A stretch of DNA of 64,000 nucleotides, from assembly GCF_017309185.1 (NCBI RefSeq), contig NZ_JAEKJZ010000001.1:682001-746000 (forward strand). The letters are read 5' to 3'. Within the stretch, counting starts at the first letter, position 1, and each line of letters begins with the position of its first letter. Positions 52,288-62,061 of the stretch are shown piece after piece. A program made the position numbers and the translations under genes. The stretch is from Roseibium aggregatum. Its GTDB lineage: Bacteria; Pseudomonadota; Alphaproteobacteria; Rhizobiales; Stappiaceae. The notes beneath the pieces are model-generated. The model was not told the origin of the DNA. It searched no databases and was given only the letters and a program-made list of their open reading frames with translations.

Positions 52288-53355
52288 ATGTCCGATTTGC
52301 TTACATTGACGCCGGAAGGCCTTTTCTGTCCCGAGGGGGGCTTTCACATCGATCCCGTCCGGCCGGTCGAAAAGGCGGTGATTACCCATGGTCACGCCGA
52401 CCATGCCCGCTCCGGTCACGGCGCGGTCCTTGCCACGCGCCAGACGCTCGACATCATGTCGATCCGGTATGGCGAGGATTTCTGTGGAACGTCGCAAGCG
52501 ATCGCTTGTGGCGAGACGCTCAAGATCGGTGCGGTGGAGGTCTCGCTTCATCCGGCGGGACATGTGCTCGGCTCCGCCCAGGTGCTCCTGAGGACGGAGG
52601 CCTCGCGGACGGTGGTTTCGGGAGACTACAAGCGCCAGAAGGATCCGACCTGCGCACCGTTCGAACCGGTGCCTTGCGACACCTTCGTGACCGAAGCGAC
52701 CTTCGGCCTGCCGGTTTTCCGTCATCCGCCGGCCCGGCAGGAGATCGAAAAGCTTCTGTCTTCCCTCGACCTGTTCCCCGGCCAGACCCACCTGGTGGGC
52801 GCCTATGCGCTCGGCAAGGCGCAACGGGTGATCGCGGAATTGCGCGCCGCGGGCTACGAAAAGACGATTTACCTGCACGGCGCGCTGGTAAAGCTGACGG
52901 CCTACTACAAGAGCCAGGGCGTGGATCTCGGCCCCGTCGAGCCGGTGGAAAAGAGGGGCAAGGAGCTTCAGGGCGAAATCGTTCTCTGCCCGCCGGGTCA
53001 GCTCACCGACCGCTGGGCGCGCCGTTTCGGCGATCCGGTCACGGCCATGGCTTCGGGCTGGATGCGGGTTCGGGCAAGGGCCCGCCAGCGCGGCGCCGAA
53101 CTGCCCCTGATCCTGTCCGACCACGCCGACTGGGACGATCTGTGCCGGACAATCGAAGAAACCGGAGCCGGACAGATCTGGGTCACCCACGGCGCCGAGG
53201 AGGCGCTTGTGCACTGGTGCAATTTAAATGGACGAAACGCCCGTCCGCTCAATATGATCGGGTACGATGACGGAGAGGACGCTGACATGCCGGATGGCGC
53301 TGGGGCTGACGGGAGCCCGGGTCGGGTCCTTGGAGGAGATGGTCATGTCGGATAA
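52288..53355 (+). CDS. Ligase-associated DNA exonuclease (MBL fold)
   Basis: A 355-residue MBL-fold enzyme. Metal motifs are ITHGHADHARSG near residues 32-44, HPAGHVLGSAQ near 91, VSGDYK near 111 and SDHADWDDL near 279; the last two residues complete the site. It is related to SNM1/Pso2-like and beta-CASP nucleases and belongs to the ligase-associated repair set. ATG 52288 is used. The last 11 bases overlap the start of the SnoaL-like gene, which suggests that gene shares its mRNA. Confidence 0.93.
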   Translation: MSDLLTLTPEGLFCPEGGFHIDPVRPVEKAVITHGHADHARSGHGAVLATRQTLDIMSIRYGEDFCGTSQAIACGETLKIGAVEVSLHPAGHVLGSAQVLLRTEASRTVVSGDYKRQKDPTCAPFEPVPCDTFVTEATFGLPVFRHPPARQEIEKLLSSLDLFPGQTHLVGAYALGKAQRVIAELRAAGYEKTIYLHGALVKLTAYYKSQGVDLGPVEPVEKRGKELQGEIVLCPPGQLTDRWARRFGDPVTAMASGWMRVRARARQRGAELPLILSDHADWDDLCRTIEETGAGQIWVTHGAEEALVHWCNLNGRNARPLNMIGYDDGEDADMPDGAGADGSPGRVLGGDGHVG

Positions 53356-53788
53356 CGGTGAATTTGCGAATGCTGGCAATGGCCAGACCAATGGGGCCGG
53401 TTCCGGTCCCAACGGCGACGCGGAAGAGGCGATTGCGGCGCTGTTCGACGATTACCAGGCCGGTTTCAACGATTACGACGTCGACCGGATCTGCGATTGT
53501 TTCGCCATGCCGGCCATCATCTGGCAGCACGACAAGGGCCACGTCTTCAACGACGAAGAAGAGCTGATCGAGAACATCGAGGCGCTGTTGAAGGCTCTGG
53601 AAAAGGAAGGTGTGAGCCACTCCGATTTTCAGGTCGTCTCAAGCCATGTCAGCGGGTCGGCAGCGCTGGTGACCCTCGACTGGAGCCAGGAGACCGCGGA
53701 CGGAGAGGCCGTCTTCGAATTCACCTGCCATTACCAGCTGATCCAGGACGGATCGGACTGGGTGATCGGCGGCGTGATCAACGAGTAA
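53345..53788 (+). CDS. SnoaL/NTF2-like domain protein
   Basis: A 147-residue protein. An acidic, Gly/Asn-rich start (GEFANAGNGQTNGAGSGPNG) is followed by an NTF2-like cone fold with AIAALFDDYQAGFNDYDVDRI near residues 37-57 and the C-terminal FTCHYQLIQDGSDWVIGGVIN. Family members are ligand-binding or isomerase proteins of diverse role. ATG 53345 has GGAGG eight bases upstream and lies inside the exonuclease gene, so translation may be coupled. Function unknown. Confidence 0.8.
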   Translation: MSDNGEFANAGNGQTNGAGSGPNGDAEEAIAALFDDYQAGFNDYDVDRICDCFAMPAIIWQHDKGHVFNDEEELIENIEALLKALEKEGVSHSDFQVVSSHVSGSAALVTLDWSQETADGEAVFEFTCHYQLIQDGSDWVIGGVINE

Positions 53789-54049
53789 CGGCGGCGGGGC
53801 AAGACCTCAAAGGCCGGAATTTTGGGCCCGCATCACAGCGGTCGATACTGACTGCGTGCGTCAGACGGGGCCCTCACACCTGGGGTCCAACGCCCCGGCA
53901 GACAGAGCGCCGGTGCCGAGAGGTGCCTTGCTCCCTTCGGACGGCATAGTCATTGTCGGTCTTTGTTTCCCGTTGTTTCTCGCTCTGTGGTTAATTTGTT
54001 ACACTACAAAAGGCTGACGTTTAGGCAGTTTCACCAAGTCGCCGCTTGA

Positions 54050-54063
54050 TTGATTTGAGTCAA
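54050..54063. promoter_or_regulatory. FNR/FixK-type palindrome upstream of ompW
   Basis: TTGATTTGAGTCAA has the same TTGAT-N4-GTCAA form as the box at 9270. It ends 69 bases before the ompW ATG, a normal distance for activation. The 344-base gap it lies in (53789-54132) contains no supported gene. ompW is known to be FNR-controlled in some bacteria, which adds weight. Confidence 0.65.
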
Positions 54064-54132
54064 TGTTGGTCCCCGACACGAGTCCTACCGACAGTTTTGC
54101 AACAGAATGTAAAACGACTCGTGGAGAGCGCG

Positions 54133-54819
54133 ATGAACCGAAATAAAATCAGAGTGTTAGGCGTCCTGGCCGCAACGCTTGCGCTGGTGCCGGGCTATCA
54201 GGCCATGGCAGCGGATCTAGGCACCGGAGAGCCCGCTCCGGCAGTGCAGCCTATCGCGAAAAAGAGCCCTTGGCAGGTTCGCGTCCGCGCTCTGGGAGTG
54301 ATCACCCAGGACAGCGGCTCCGTCGATGCGGTTCCTGGCTCGGACTTGTCCTATTCCGACACGGTCGTTCCCGAACTGGATATCAGTTACTACTTCACCG
54401 AAAACATCGCAGCCGAACTTATTCTGGGTACGACCTTTGCGAATGTAAACGGAGAAGGCACGCTGAGCGGACTTGGGAAAGTCGGCAAGACCTGGCTGCT
54501 TCCACCCACGTTGACGCTGCAGTACCACTTCACCAATTTCGGTAATTTCAAGCCTTATGTGGGCGCCGGTGTGAATTACACGATCTTCTACAATCAATCC
54601 GCCGACTCGGCGGACGACCTGCACATCGAGAATGCATTCGGCGCTGCGGTGCAGGCCGGTTTCGATTACATGCTGGACGATCACTGGGGCGTCAACCTCG
54701 ATGTGAAAAAGCTGTTTCTCGAGCCGGATTTCGACGTCACCGTCGCAGGCAACAAACTGCACGGTACGGCCGAGCTCAATCCCTGGCTGGTCGGCGCAGG
54801 CCTGACATATCGCTTTTGA
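54133..54819 (+). CDS. ompW: OmpW family outer membrane protein
   Basis: A 228-residue beta-barrel protein. The signal peptide ends at AMA-AD near residue 26. The OmpW pattern includes WQVRVRALGVI near 45, a PELDISYYFTENIAAELILGTT stretch near 80, LPPTLTLQYHF near 120 and KPYVGAGVNYT near 135, and the chain ends in the terminal Phe (LTYRF) used for outer-membrane assembly. It forms small hydrophobic channels. ATG 54133 has GGAG six bases upstream. An FNR-type box lies in its promoter. Confidence 0.94.
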   Translation: MNRNKIRVLGVLAATLALVPGYQAMAADLGTGEPAPAVQPIAKKSPWQVRVRALGVITQDSGSVDAVPGSDLSYSDTVVPELDISYYFTENIAAELILGTTFANVNGEGTLSGLGKVGKTWLLPPTLTLQYHFTNFGNFKPYVGAGVNYTIFYNQSADSADDLHIENAFGAAVQAGFDYMLDDHWGVNLDVKKLFLEPDFDVTVAGNKLHGTAELNPWLVGAGLTYRF

Positions 54820-55051
54820 AGCGGCGCCCGGATAGGCGAAAGCACTGGGAATGAAGAAGTCGGAGCAGGACGGGGCTCCGGTATCGCCTCCCGTGGCGTT
54901 TTGCGAAAACGGCCCGGGAAAAGGCAAAACTCGCCTGCGCGATTGTGGTTCCGGTTTGGCGTGAGCACAGACCGGGACGACGAATGAAAGTGCAATCTCA
55001 GGGTCTGGTGGTGGAAACGCGGCACGTCAGTCCCATTGCGGGCGGCTTGCT

Positions 55052-56554
55052 CTAGCTTGCCACCTTCGTGGAACTCTTCTTGGCTCGGTACATCGCCAAA
55101 TCGGCGTTCTTTATCAGGGCTTCAGCAGTGTCCGCATCGTCGGGATAACAGGCAATTCCGATGCTCACGCCGATCTTGACCTCGTTGCCCATGACTTCCA
55201 GCGGTTTCGAGATTTCGTCCGATATTCGCTCGGCGCAAACAAGGGCATCTTTCTCGTCGGTATAGTCCGTGATGATGATCGCGAATTCATCTCCGCCAAG
55301 CCGGCTCACGATGTCGTCGTGGCGCGTGCATTTTCGAATAGTCGCGGCCACGACGCGCAGCAGGTCGTCACCGACCGGGTGACCGAAACTGTCGTTCACG
55401 GGTTTGAATCTGTCCAGATCCATGACAATCAGGGCGAACTTCCGGCCTTCCAGCCTCGCGATTTCCACGTTTTGTTCCAGACACTGACTGAAATGGGCGC
55501 GGTTGGAGAGCCCGGTCAGATAATCCGTCATCGCAAGTTGGCGGACCTTTTCCTCCGATGTCTTCAGGCGGGTGATGTCGGAATGGGTCCCGGACATGCG
55601 CAAGGGTTTGCCGTCCTTGGTCCATTCCACGACCCTGCCCCGGTCCAGCACCCAGACCCATTTTCCGTTTTTGTGCCGCATCCGGACTTCGCAGTCGTAG
55701 TGGTCTGTCTCACCGGAAAAAACCTCTTCCAGTTTTTCCCGTGACTGCTTCAGATCGTCGGGGTGGGCGCGGTCATGCCAGGTTTCGACACTGGTCGGCT
55801 CGAGCTCTCCCAGCGAAAAGCCGAGCATTTCCGCCCATTTTTGGTTGAAAACCGCTTCACCGGTCTGAACGTTCCACTCCCATGTCCCGACATTGGTGCC
55901 GAAGAGGATCTCTCTTTGCCGCTGTTCGGCCTGGAGCAGGCGCTTGTGCGCCAGATAGCGTTCCAGAAGCAGATAGGACAAAAGGGCGAGAAAGGCGCCG
56001 AGCGTTCCGATCAGACCCAGCATCCAATAGTTTCCGGCCTTGTAGGCCGCCGATAGCTCGGCGGTTTTTTGATCGACCAACTCCTCAAGGCGGAACCTGT
56101 AGTGCCGCAATTCCTCCTGGCGTTCGCGATCCTCCGAGATATCGTGAACGATGGAGAGCAAGGCCAGCCGACCGTTGTAGTCCACGGGTGTCGAGTGGAC
56201 TTCCACCGTGCGAATGGAGCCGTCGGACAGCTTGTGACGGAAGATGAAGAAGTTCCTGTTTTCCTGTTTTGCAAGCTGCCGCTCGGCTTTCACCTGATCC
56301 GGGGTGAACTGGTTGATGTCCTGAATGGGCATGGTCCGCAGCTTCTCGCGGTCGATGCCGTAAAAATCCGCCGCCGCCTGGTTGGCGTCCAGGATGGATC
56401 CGCTATCCGGGTCTATCAGAAGCATGATCGCGCTGTGGTTGGTGAAAACCTGTTCGTAAGGAAGACTCGTTTGTGCCGTGGCGAAAGCCGGAAAAAGAGC
56501 GGTTGCAAACCAAAGTTTTATCGTGAAATATGACAGTAGTCGCAGAAGTTTCAT
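55052..56554 (-). CDS. PAS-PAS-GGDEF diguanylate cyclase, membrane-bound
   Basis: A 500-residue signalling protein. A signal peptide (residues 1-28) leads to a periplasmic PAS domain (~40-150), then a coiled segment, a transmembrane helix (LGLIGTLGAFLALLSYLLL near 183-205), a cytosolic PAS/PAC domain (~230-350) and a GGDEF domain. The active-site GGDEF is intact at residues 420-424. An RHDD sequence just upstream fits the RxxD product-inhibition site, so it likely makes c-di-GMP with feedback. No EAL domain is present. ATG 56554 is used; the ribosome-binding site is weak. PilZ-bearing receptors elsewhere in the window could be its targets. Confidence 0.93.
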   Translation of the reverse strand: MKLLRLLSYFTIKLWFATALFPAFATAQTSLPYEQVFTNHSAIMLLIDPDSGSILDANQAAADFYGIDREKLRTMPIQDINQFTPDQVKAERQLAKQENRNFFIFRHKLSDGSIRTVEVHSTPVDYNGRLALLSIVHDISEDRERQEELRHYRFRLEELVDQKTAELSAAYKAGNYWMLGLIGTLGAFLALLSYLLLERYLAHKRLLQAEQRQREILFGTNVGTWEWNVQTGEAVFNQKWAEMLGFSLGELEPTSVETWHDRAHPDDLKQSREKLEEVFSGETDHYDCEVRMRHKNGKWVWVLDRGRVVEWTKDGKPLRMSGTHSDITRLKTSEEKVRQLAMTDYLTGLSNRAHFSQCLEQNVEIARLEGRKFALIVMDLDRFKPVNDSFGHPVGDDLLRVVAATIRKCTRHDDIVSRLGGDEFAIIITDYTDEKDALVCAERISDEISKPLEVMGNEVKIGVSIGIACYPDDADTAEALIKNADLAMYRAKKSSTKVAS

Positions 56555-56818
56555 AGCGCTTGGATTATTAAATTTAGGACATGAAATCATATTTTTTCTA
56601 ATATTCAATAAAGAATATCGCTCAAATATTTTCAAGACATCATGCTGATGAAATTTTGGCAATATTCGGTGCTATACTTTATGCTAAGGCCCATTCATTG
56701 GGCGCGGTTGGTATTACGACAGGCGGCGTGGTCGATAATTTTTGCTGGAATTCGTCCGGGTCTTAAGTCCCGCTTCGGTTCGAATTTGTTTCGCTCGATT
56801 TTTTGGAAAGGGCATTGA

Positions 56819-57238
56819 ATGCGGAAATTGTTCGCAACGGCACTTGTTCTGGCGGGTTTGCCCGCCAGCCAACTGGCCGCACAGGGATATGGGGAGCTTG
56901 GCGGCTACTGGGCCATGATCGGCCCCGAAGACATGTACAATTCCAGAGGCGTGCGTTTGACGACCCTTGGAGCGGTTTTGCAGCAGGACAGGGCGAATTT
57001 TCACCGCTTCGGTGTCCGCCAGCAAGGAGACGAAAGCGATCCCGTTTTCTTCGACAGGGCAACCCGCGCGCGGCTGCCGGCGCTTTACCAGCAAAGTTAC
57101 AAGGTGCCCGAGCTGGAGGCCATGGTTCGATCCGGTCAACCCTTCAGGGTCTATGTCTTCATCTGTGGCAGTGGGGGCAGGCCAACCAACATCGCCGTTG
57201 TGCCGGAGTGGATCGGCGATCACTCCGGGTGCTTTTAA
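56819..57238 (+). CDS. Hypothetical secreted protein
   Basis: A 139-residue protein with a clear signal peptide (RKLFATALVLAGLPASQLAAQ, cleaved near residue 21). The mature part is soluble, with SYKVPELEAMVRSGQPFRVYVFI near 100 and a single pair of cysteines (ICGSG and SGCF) that may form a disulfide. ATG 56819 has AAAGG seven bases upstream. I do not recognise the family. It lies between the divergent GGDEF gene and the convergent RNA helicase gene. Confidence 0.75.
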   Translation: MRKLFATALVLAGLPASQLAAQGYGELGGYWAMIGPEDMYNSRGVRLTTLGAVLQQDRANFHRFGVRQQGDESDPVFFDRATRARLPALYQQSYKVPELEAMVRSGQPFRVYVFICGSGGRPTNIAVVPEWIGDHSGCF

Positions 57239-57476
57239 GCGGTTCGGACACCGGGGATACCGGACCGTATTGGCGATTGCCGGACGACCCGGATCGTGAA
57301 GCCGTCCGGCAAAAGGCCGGAGGACCTTCGGATGCGTCGGTGTCCACGCCGGGTGAAAGGCGGAACACCCGTTGTCCTGCAGGTTTTTGCATGCTTCGCC
57401 ATGCCCCTCTTCCACTTGGAGAGTGGGGCCTGGCGGTGCCGTGCGTTTGCGCCTGACCTCGCGTCGGCGGCTCTCT
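57239..57476. other. Intergenic region with GCCGGACG hairpin
   Basis: GCCGGACG and CGTCCGGC arms enclose about 15 bases near 57280-57312. The region lies downstream of two convergent genes and could help end both transcripts. No gene is seen. Confidence 0.35.
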
Positions 57477-59540
57477 TTACGTCTTCGCCTTGGCGGCCTT
57501 CCGCTCGGCGCGGGAGGGTTTGTTCTTTTTAGGGGCTTTCTTCTTGGCCTTGGCGGTTTTCGGCGCGGAGCGGGGTTTTGCAGTCCGTTCGCGGCCCTCG
57601 CCAGCTTTGTCATCGCGCTCTTTGCGCCGGGGTTTTTCTTCCGCACCGTCCAGATCGCGCGCCAGCGCTTTCATGTCCAGGGGCTCGTAAGCCGGATGAT
57701 GCGGAGCCGCCTCGTCGTCGCCGAACCGGCGTTGCTTGCGTCCGCGCGGTGCATCGGCCGCGCGCGTCCTGCCCCGTGACTGACGGGCCGGTTTCAAACT
57801 GTCCTCGGCGCCGAGCTCTTCATAGTCGGGCGCGTTCGCCCGGGGCCTGCGCTGGGGAGCTTTGCCGCGGCTCGGACGGCCGTAGCTTTCCTTAGGGGCA
57901 GTCGGGACCTGACCGCCACGCGCATCCAGAAGCGTGATGGTCACGTTGTCCTCTCCGGAGCCTTCCCGCTTGATGACGTCGGCAAAGCGTTGCGCGTGAC
58001 TTCCGGCGATCTCGAAGTAGAGTTCGTTCTGAAAGATCTTGATTGCGCCGACTTCCTTTTTTGTGACATGGCCGGCGCGGCAGATCATTGGCAGGATCCA
58101 GCGCGGTTCGGCCCGCTGCTTGTGCCCCAGGGACAGGGAGAACCAGTAACTGTCTTCGAACTTGGCGGTGATTTCCGCGCTGCGGCCGCCGCGCGATCCG
58201 GCATCCCGGCCCTGCATGGCCGTCTCGTTGAGGTCGGAAATCTCCTCAGGTGCCGGCAGGCGCGCTTGGCGCAGCTTCACGAAGGCCGCGGCAAGCTGCT
58301 CCGGGCTGTGGAGCGCCAGCAGTTCCTGCGCAATGGCCCGGTCTTCTTCCTCCAGTTCGGCGTTAAACACGGGATCGGCAAGCAGCCGCTCCTTGTCGTT
58401 GGCGCGGATCTCGTCCGCGGTCGGGGCGCCTTTCCAGGTCGCCTTGATCCCGGCGAAGTGCAAGACGCGCTCCGCCTGCCGGCGGCGGGGGAAGGGAACC
58501 ATCAGGACACAGGTCCCCTTGCGGCCGGCCCGGCCTGTACGGCCCGACCGGTGCAGGAGGGCTGCCTTGCCGGTGGGCAGATCGGCGTGGATCACCAGGT
58601 CCAGGTTCGGCAGGTCGATGCCGCGCGCGGCGACATCTGTCGCGACGCATACACGGGCTCTGCCGTCCTTCATGGCGGCAAGGGCGCTGGAGCGCTGCTC
58701 CTGGCTGAGCTCTCCGGACAGAGACACGATGGAAAAGCCCCGGTTCGCGAGCCGGGACGTCAGGCGGCTGACGGCCTCGCGGGTCGAACAGAAGATGATG
58801 GCCTTTTCAGCCTCATGCAGGCGCAGCACGTTGATGATCGCGTTTTCCCGCTCGTTCGGGGCGACCGGATGGGCGACATAGTCGATATCGCCATGCTGTT
58901 CGCGCGCATTGATCGTTGACAGGCGGACGGCGTCCTTCTGGAACCTCTTGGCTAGTTCGGCGATCGGCTTTGGAACGGTCGCGGAAAACATGAGGGTCCG
59001 GCGTTCCTGAGGGGCGGCGTCGAGAATGAACTCCAGGTCCTCCCGGAAACCCATGTCAAGCATTTCGTCGGCTTCGTCGAGAACCACCGCGCGCAATTCG
59101 GAGAGATCCAGCGCGCCGCGTTCGATATGATCGCGCAGACGGCCCGGCGTTCCGACCACGATATGGGCGCCGCGCTCCAGGGTGCGTCGCTCCGTGCGCG
59201 GATCCATGCCGCCAACACAGGAGGCCGTCACGGCGCCGGCCTCTTGATAGAGCCAGGTCAGTTCTTCCTTGACCTGAAGCGCAAGTTCGCGGGTCGGCGC
59301 GATCGCGAGAGCGACCGGTGCTCCGGCCTTTCCCAGATGCTCCTTGCCCTGCAACAGGGTCGAAGCGAGCGCGAGCCCGAAGGCGACTGTCTTGCCGGAT
59401 CCCGTCTGCGCGGAAACCAGCAGGTCGGCATCGACGGGGGCGTCGTTCAGGATGGATTCTTGTACGGGCGTGAGGCTCTCATAGCCTCGTTTCGCCAGCG
59501 CGGCCGAAAGGGCCGGGGCGAGCAAAGTCATGTCGGTCAT
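57477..59540 (-). CDS. DEAD-box RNA helicase with DbpA-type RNA-binding domain
   Basis: A 687-residue ATP-dependent RNA helicase. The motifs run in order: Q motif (SLTPVQESIL), I (AQTGSGKT near 44), Ia (PTRELA), II (DEAD near 149), III (SAT), V (TDVAARGIDLP) and VI (HRSGRTGRAG). A DbpA/RRM-like domain follows at about 480-555, and a basic tail rich in Lys and Arg (AKKKAPKKNKPSRAERKAAKAKT) ends the chain. Such helicases remodel rRNA or mRNA, often in the cold. The ATG at 59540 is used; MTLLAP at 59531 is an alternative. Confidence 0.93.
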   Translation of the reverse strand: MTDMTLLAPALSAALAKRGYESLTPVQESILNDAPVDADLLVSAQTGSGKTVAFGLALASTLLQGKEHLGKAGAPVALAIAPTRELALQVKEELTWLYQEAGAVTASCVGGMDPRTERRTLERGAHIVVGTPGRLRDHIERGALDLSELRAVVLDEADEMLDMGFREDLEFILDAAPQERRTLMFSATVPKPIAELAKRFQKDAVRLSTINAREQHGDIDYVAHPVAPNERENAIINVLRLHEAEKAIIFCSTREAVSRLTSRLANRGFSIVSLSGELSQEQRSSALAAMKDGRARVCVATDVAARGIDLPNLDLVIHADLPTGKAALLHRSGRTGRAGRKGTCVLMVPFPRRRQAERVLHFAGIKATWKGAPTADEIRANDKERLLADPVFNAELEEEDRAIAQELLALHSPEQLAAAFVKLRQARLPAPEEISDLNETAMQGRDAGSRGGRSAEITAKFEDSYWFSLSLGHKQRAEPRWILPMICRAGHVTKKEVGAIKIFQNELYFEIAGSHAQRFADVIKREGSGEDNVTITLLDARGGQVPTAPKESYGRPSRGKAPQRRPRANAPDYEELGAEDSLKPARQSRGRTRAADAPRGRKQRRFGDDEAAPHHPAYEPLDMKALARDLDGAEEKPRRKERDDKAGEGRERTAKPRSAPKTAKAKKKAPKKNKPSRAERKAAKAKT

Positions 59541-59842
59541 AGAAATCTTTCAACTGCTCCGGGTCATCTGCGTGCCAATCAGCAGTCTACCGGACGGGGC
59601 GCGATTGCAGCATCCCCTGGATCGCGCGGCTTATACAGGGAAAAACAGTCTCCGTCCATCTCTGGTTTGGGTGGCTTTTGTAGCTTAATTGCAAAAATTG
59701 CGCAGGTACAAATGGACGAAAATACAACCTACGTAAAAAATACAATAGTATTTATTCATCAGCAGAAAGAATAGTTCTTATCGAGTTTGTTAATATAGTT
59801 GGTTGTAAAAGGATTCAAAATTCTCGTGGCTGAGGTTTTGAG
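59541..59842. other. 302-base divergent promoter region
   Basis: The stretch separates the divergent helicase and NIT-receptor genes. It is A+T-rich toward the receptor and contains no supported gene, hairpin or FNR-type box. It presumably holds both promoters. Confidence 0.45.
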
Positions 59843-61966
59843 ATGTTGAAGTCGATACGTGCGCAAATAGCTTTCCTCGTGATCATACCTCTGTTTGGGT
59901 TTCTCGTATTCGGGGTAATTACCCTGCGTGATGCATATCGGGCCAGTTCCGAAGCCGCTCAAGTGTTTCCGATCACGAAAATCGCGGAAAAGTCCGAAGC
60001 TGTTCTGACTGAACTTCAAAAGGAACGTGGCCGGACCGCGGTTATGATGGCCTCGGGGTATGCGGAAAAACCGCGCGCTCTGCTCGACGCTCAAAGAGAG
60101 CAGACGGATGCGGCGCTTGCCGCCTTCCGCGAGGAGGCCGCCGGATTTCGGATCGGCAATGCCAAGTTCGTTCAGATGGTGCAACGGGTCGAAAAGGACC
60201 TTGAGGCCGTTTCGAAACATCGCGCGGGCATCGACGACAAAACGGTCGAAGGCAAGACCAACCTTGCGTTCTACTCCGGCAAAATTCGCGATCTGATCGG
60301 CATCGTTCAGGTCGCGACGCACGGGGAGCAGGACCATGAATTCGCCGAAAACATGATCCCGTTCATTCTTCTGACGGAGGCGATCGAGGCCGGTGGCCTT
60401 GAGCGTGCCATCGGCGGGCAGCTGTTTACCATTGTCGGCAAGACCGGTGAGGTTCCCCTGGCGAAATTTCTTGCCTATTTCGACCGGCTTGCGGTGGAAA
60501 ACGCGTATCTGGGAAATTTCAACCAGCTGGCGACTGAAGAGCAGAAAGCGATCTTTGCCGCGACCGTCAAAGGCGATTCCGTCGATCAGGTCATGGAATG
60601 GCGCAAGGTGCTACGTGCGCTGCCGGACGCCAGGGACGGCGCCGGCATAGACGGGTCCGTCTGGTTCGGCAAGGCGACAGACCGGTTGAACCTGATCCGG
60701 GCGGCGTCGCTGGAGTATCTCAAATCCGCTCAGGAACGAGCGATACAGCTTGCCGAGGAGGCGGATGCGAACCTGTCGGCGATCTGGATCCAGATGGCGG
60801 CGGTTGTGGTTCTGACGCTCGGTGTCTGCGCCTGGCAGATGCGTGCGATCGACGGTCTTCTTTCCGGATTGACCCAGGCCCTGGTGCGTGTCTCGCGTGG
60901 CGAGACGGAATTCGAGATCCCGTTTTCCGATCGCGGGGATGCGGTTGGCGACCTTGCCCGGGCCGGCCACATCTTCCAGGAAAACGCGCGTGCGCGGCAG
61001 ACCCTGGAATTGAGCGCGGTCGAGGAACGCAAGCGCGAGCGGGCACGGCAGGACAATGTCGAAGGCCTCGTGGCCAGGTTCAGGTCGCTTCTTGGAGAGG
61101 TGACCGGGAACTGTCATCACAAGACGGGTGAAATGAGCGAGACGGCCGCCAGGGTCAGGGCGATTTCCCGCGAAGCGGCCGAGGCGTCGGGAAATGCGAA
61201 GGCCGCGTCGAGTTCATCGGCGAGCAACGTCCAGACGGTTGCGGCGGCCGCGGAAGAGATGTCGTCCGCAATTCGCGAGATCATGAACCAGTCCGACCGC
61301 GCGAGCGGTGTCATCGACGAAGCGACGGGCATCGCCAAGCAGACGGATGAGAGCGTGTCGAGCCTTGCGGACGCGGTCGCGAAAATCGACACGGTGGTCG
61401 AGATGATCCGCGCCATCGCCGAACAGACCAATCTGCTGGCTCTGAACGCCACGATCGAGGCGGCGCGGGCAGGCGAAGCGGGCAAGGGGTTCGCGGTCGT
61501 GGCAGCGGAAGTCAAGGAATTGTCGACGCAGACCGCGAAAGCCACGGAAGAGATTTCCTCGCAGATCACCTCGGTTCAGGGTCTGACGGAAGATGCGGTC
61601 ACTTCGATCCGCCGGATCTCGGGCTCCATCGACCTGATCAACGAAGTCACCGCGGCGATCACGTCCGCTGTCGGGGAGCAGAGCGTTGCGACCGAGGAAA
61701 TCTCGCAGAGCATCACCATGGCCGCCACCGAGACCGGCAATGCGGAAGACAGTGCGGCTTCCGTCGAGGAGGCCATAGATGCGACCGCCGGAGAAGCCGA
61801 GACCGTCGACCGGATTGCCGGCGAGGTGAAGGACGTCGCCAACCGGCTGGCGAGCGAAGTCGAGGGTTTCCTGAGAGAAATGGACCGCGACGTCGAGGAA
61901 CGCCGGAAGGCGACGCTCAAGCTGGAAAGCGGCGGCGAAACGATGTTGCAGGCCGGAAACGCTTGA
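59843..61966 (+). CDS. Methyl-accepting chemotaxis protein with NIT sensor domain
   Basis: A 707-residue membrane receptor. The first helix ([17 protein letters not shown] near residue 9) is followed by a long helical NIT domain ([20 protein letters not shown] near 54 and the [14 protein letters not shown] stretch near 174) thought to sense nitrate or nitrite. The second helix lies near 315-335, a HAMP segment near 340-390, and the MCP hairpin has the conserved tip [20 protein letters not shown] near 530. ATG 59843 has GAGG seven bases upstream. The ligand is inferred from the domain only. It stands alone. Confidence 0.92.
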   Translation: MLKSIRAQIAFLVIIPLFGFLVFGVITLRDAYRASSEAAQVFPITKIAEKSEAVLTELQKERGRTAVMMASGYAEKPRALLDAQREQTDAALAAFREEAAGFRIGNAKFVQMVQRVEKDLEAVSKHRAGIDDKTVEGKTNLAFYSGKIRDLIGIVQVATHGEQDHEFAENMIPFILLTEAIEAGGLERAIGGQLFTIVGKTGEVPLAKFLAYFDRLAVENAYLGNFNQLATEEQKAIFAATVKGDSVDQVMEWRKVLRALPDARDGAGIDGSVWFGKATDRLNLIRAASLEYLKSAQERAIQLAEEADANLSAIWIQMAAVVVLTLGVCAWQMRAIDGLLSGLTQALVRVSRGETEFEIPFSDRGDAVGDLARAGHIFQENARARQTLELSAVEERKRERARQDNVEGLVARFRSLLGEVTGNCHHKTGEMSETAARVRAISREAAEASGNAKAASSSSASNVQTVAAAAEEMSSAIREIMNQSDRASGVIDEATGIAKQTDESVSSLADAVAKIDTVVEMIRAIAEQTNLLALNATIEAARAGEAGKGFAVVAAEVKELSTQTAKATEEISSQITSVQGLTEDAVTSIRRISGSIDLINEVTAAITSAVGEQSVATEEISQSITMAATETGNAEDSAASVEEAIDATAGEAETVDRIAGEVKDVANRLASEVEGFLREMDRDVEERRKATLKLESGGETMLQAGNA

Positions 61967-62061
61967 CCGCCCCATGCCGGCGGCCTCTTGACGCCGCCGG
62001 TGCAAGGCACATCTGAACGGGGAACTTGATCCTCTCAGTCTTTTCCGGTCTTCCTGTCGGT

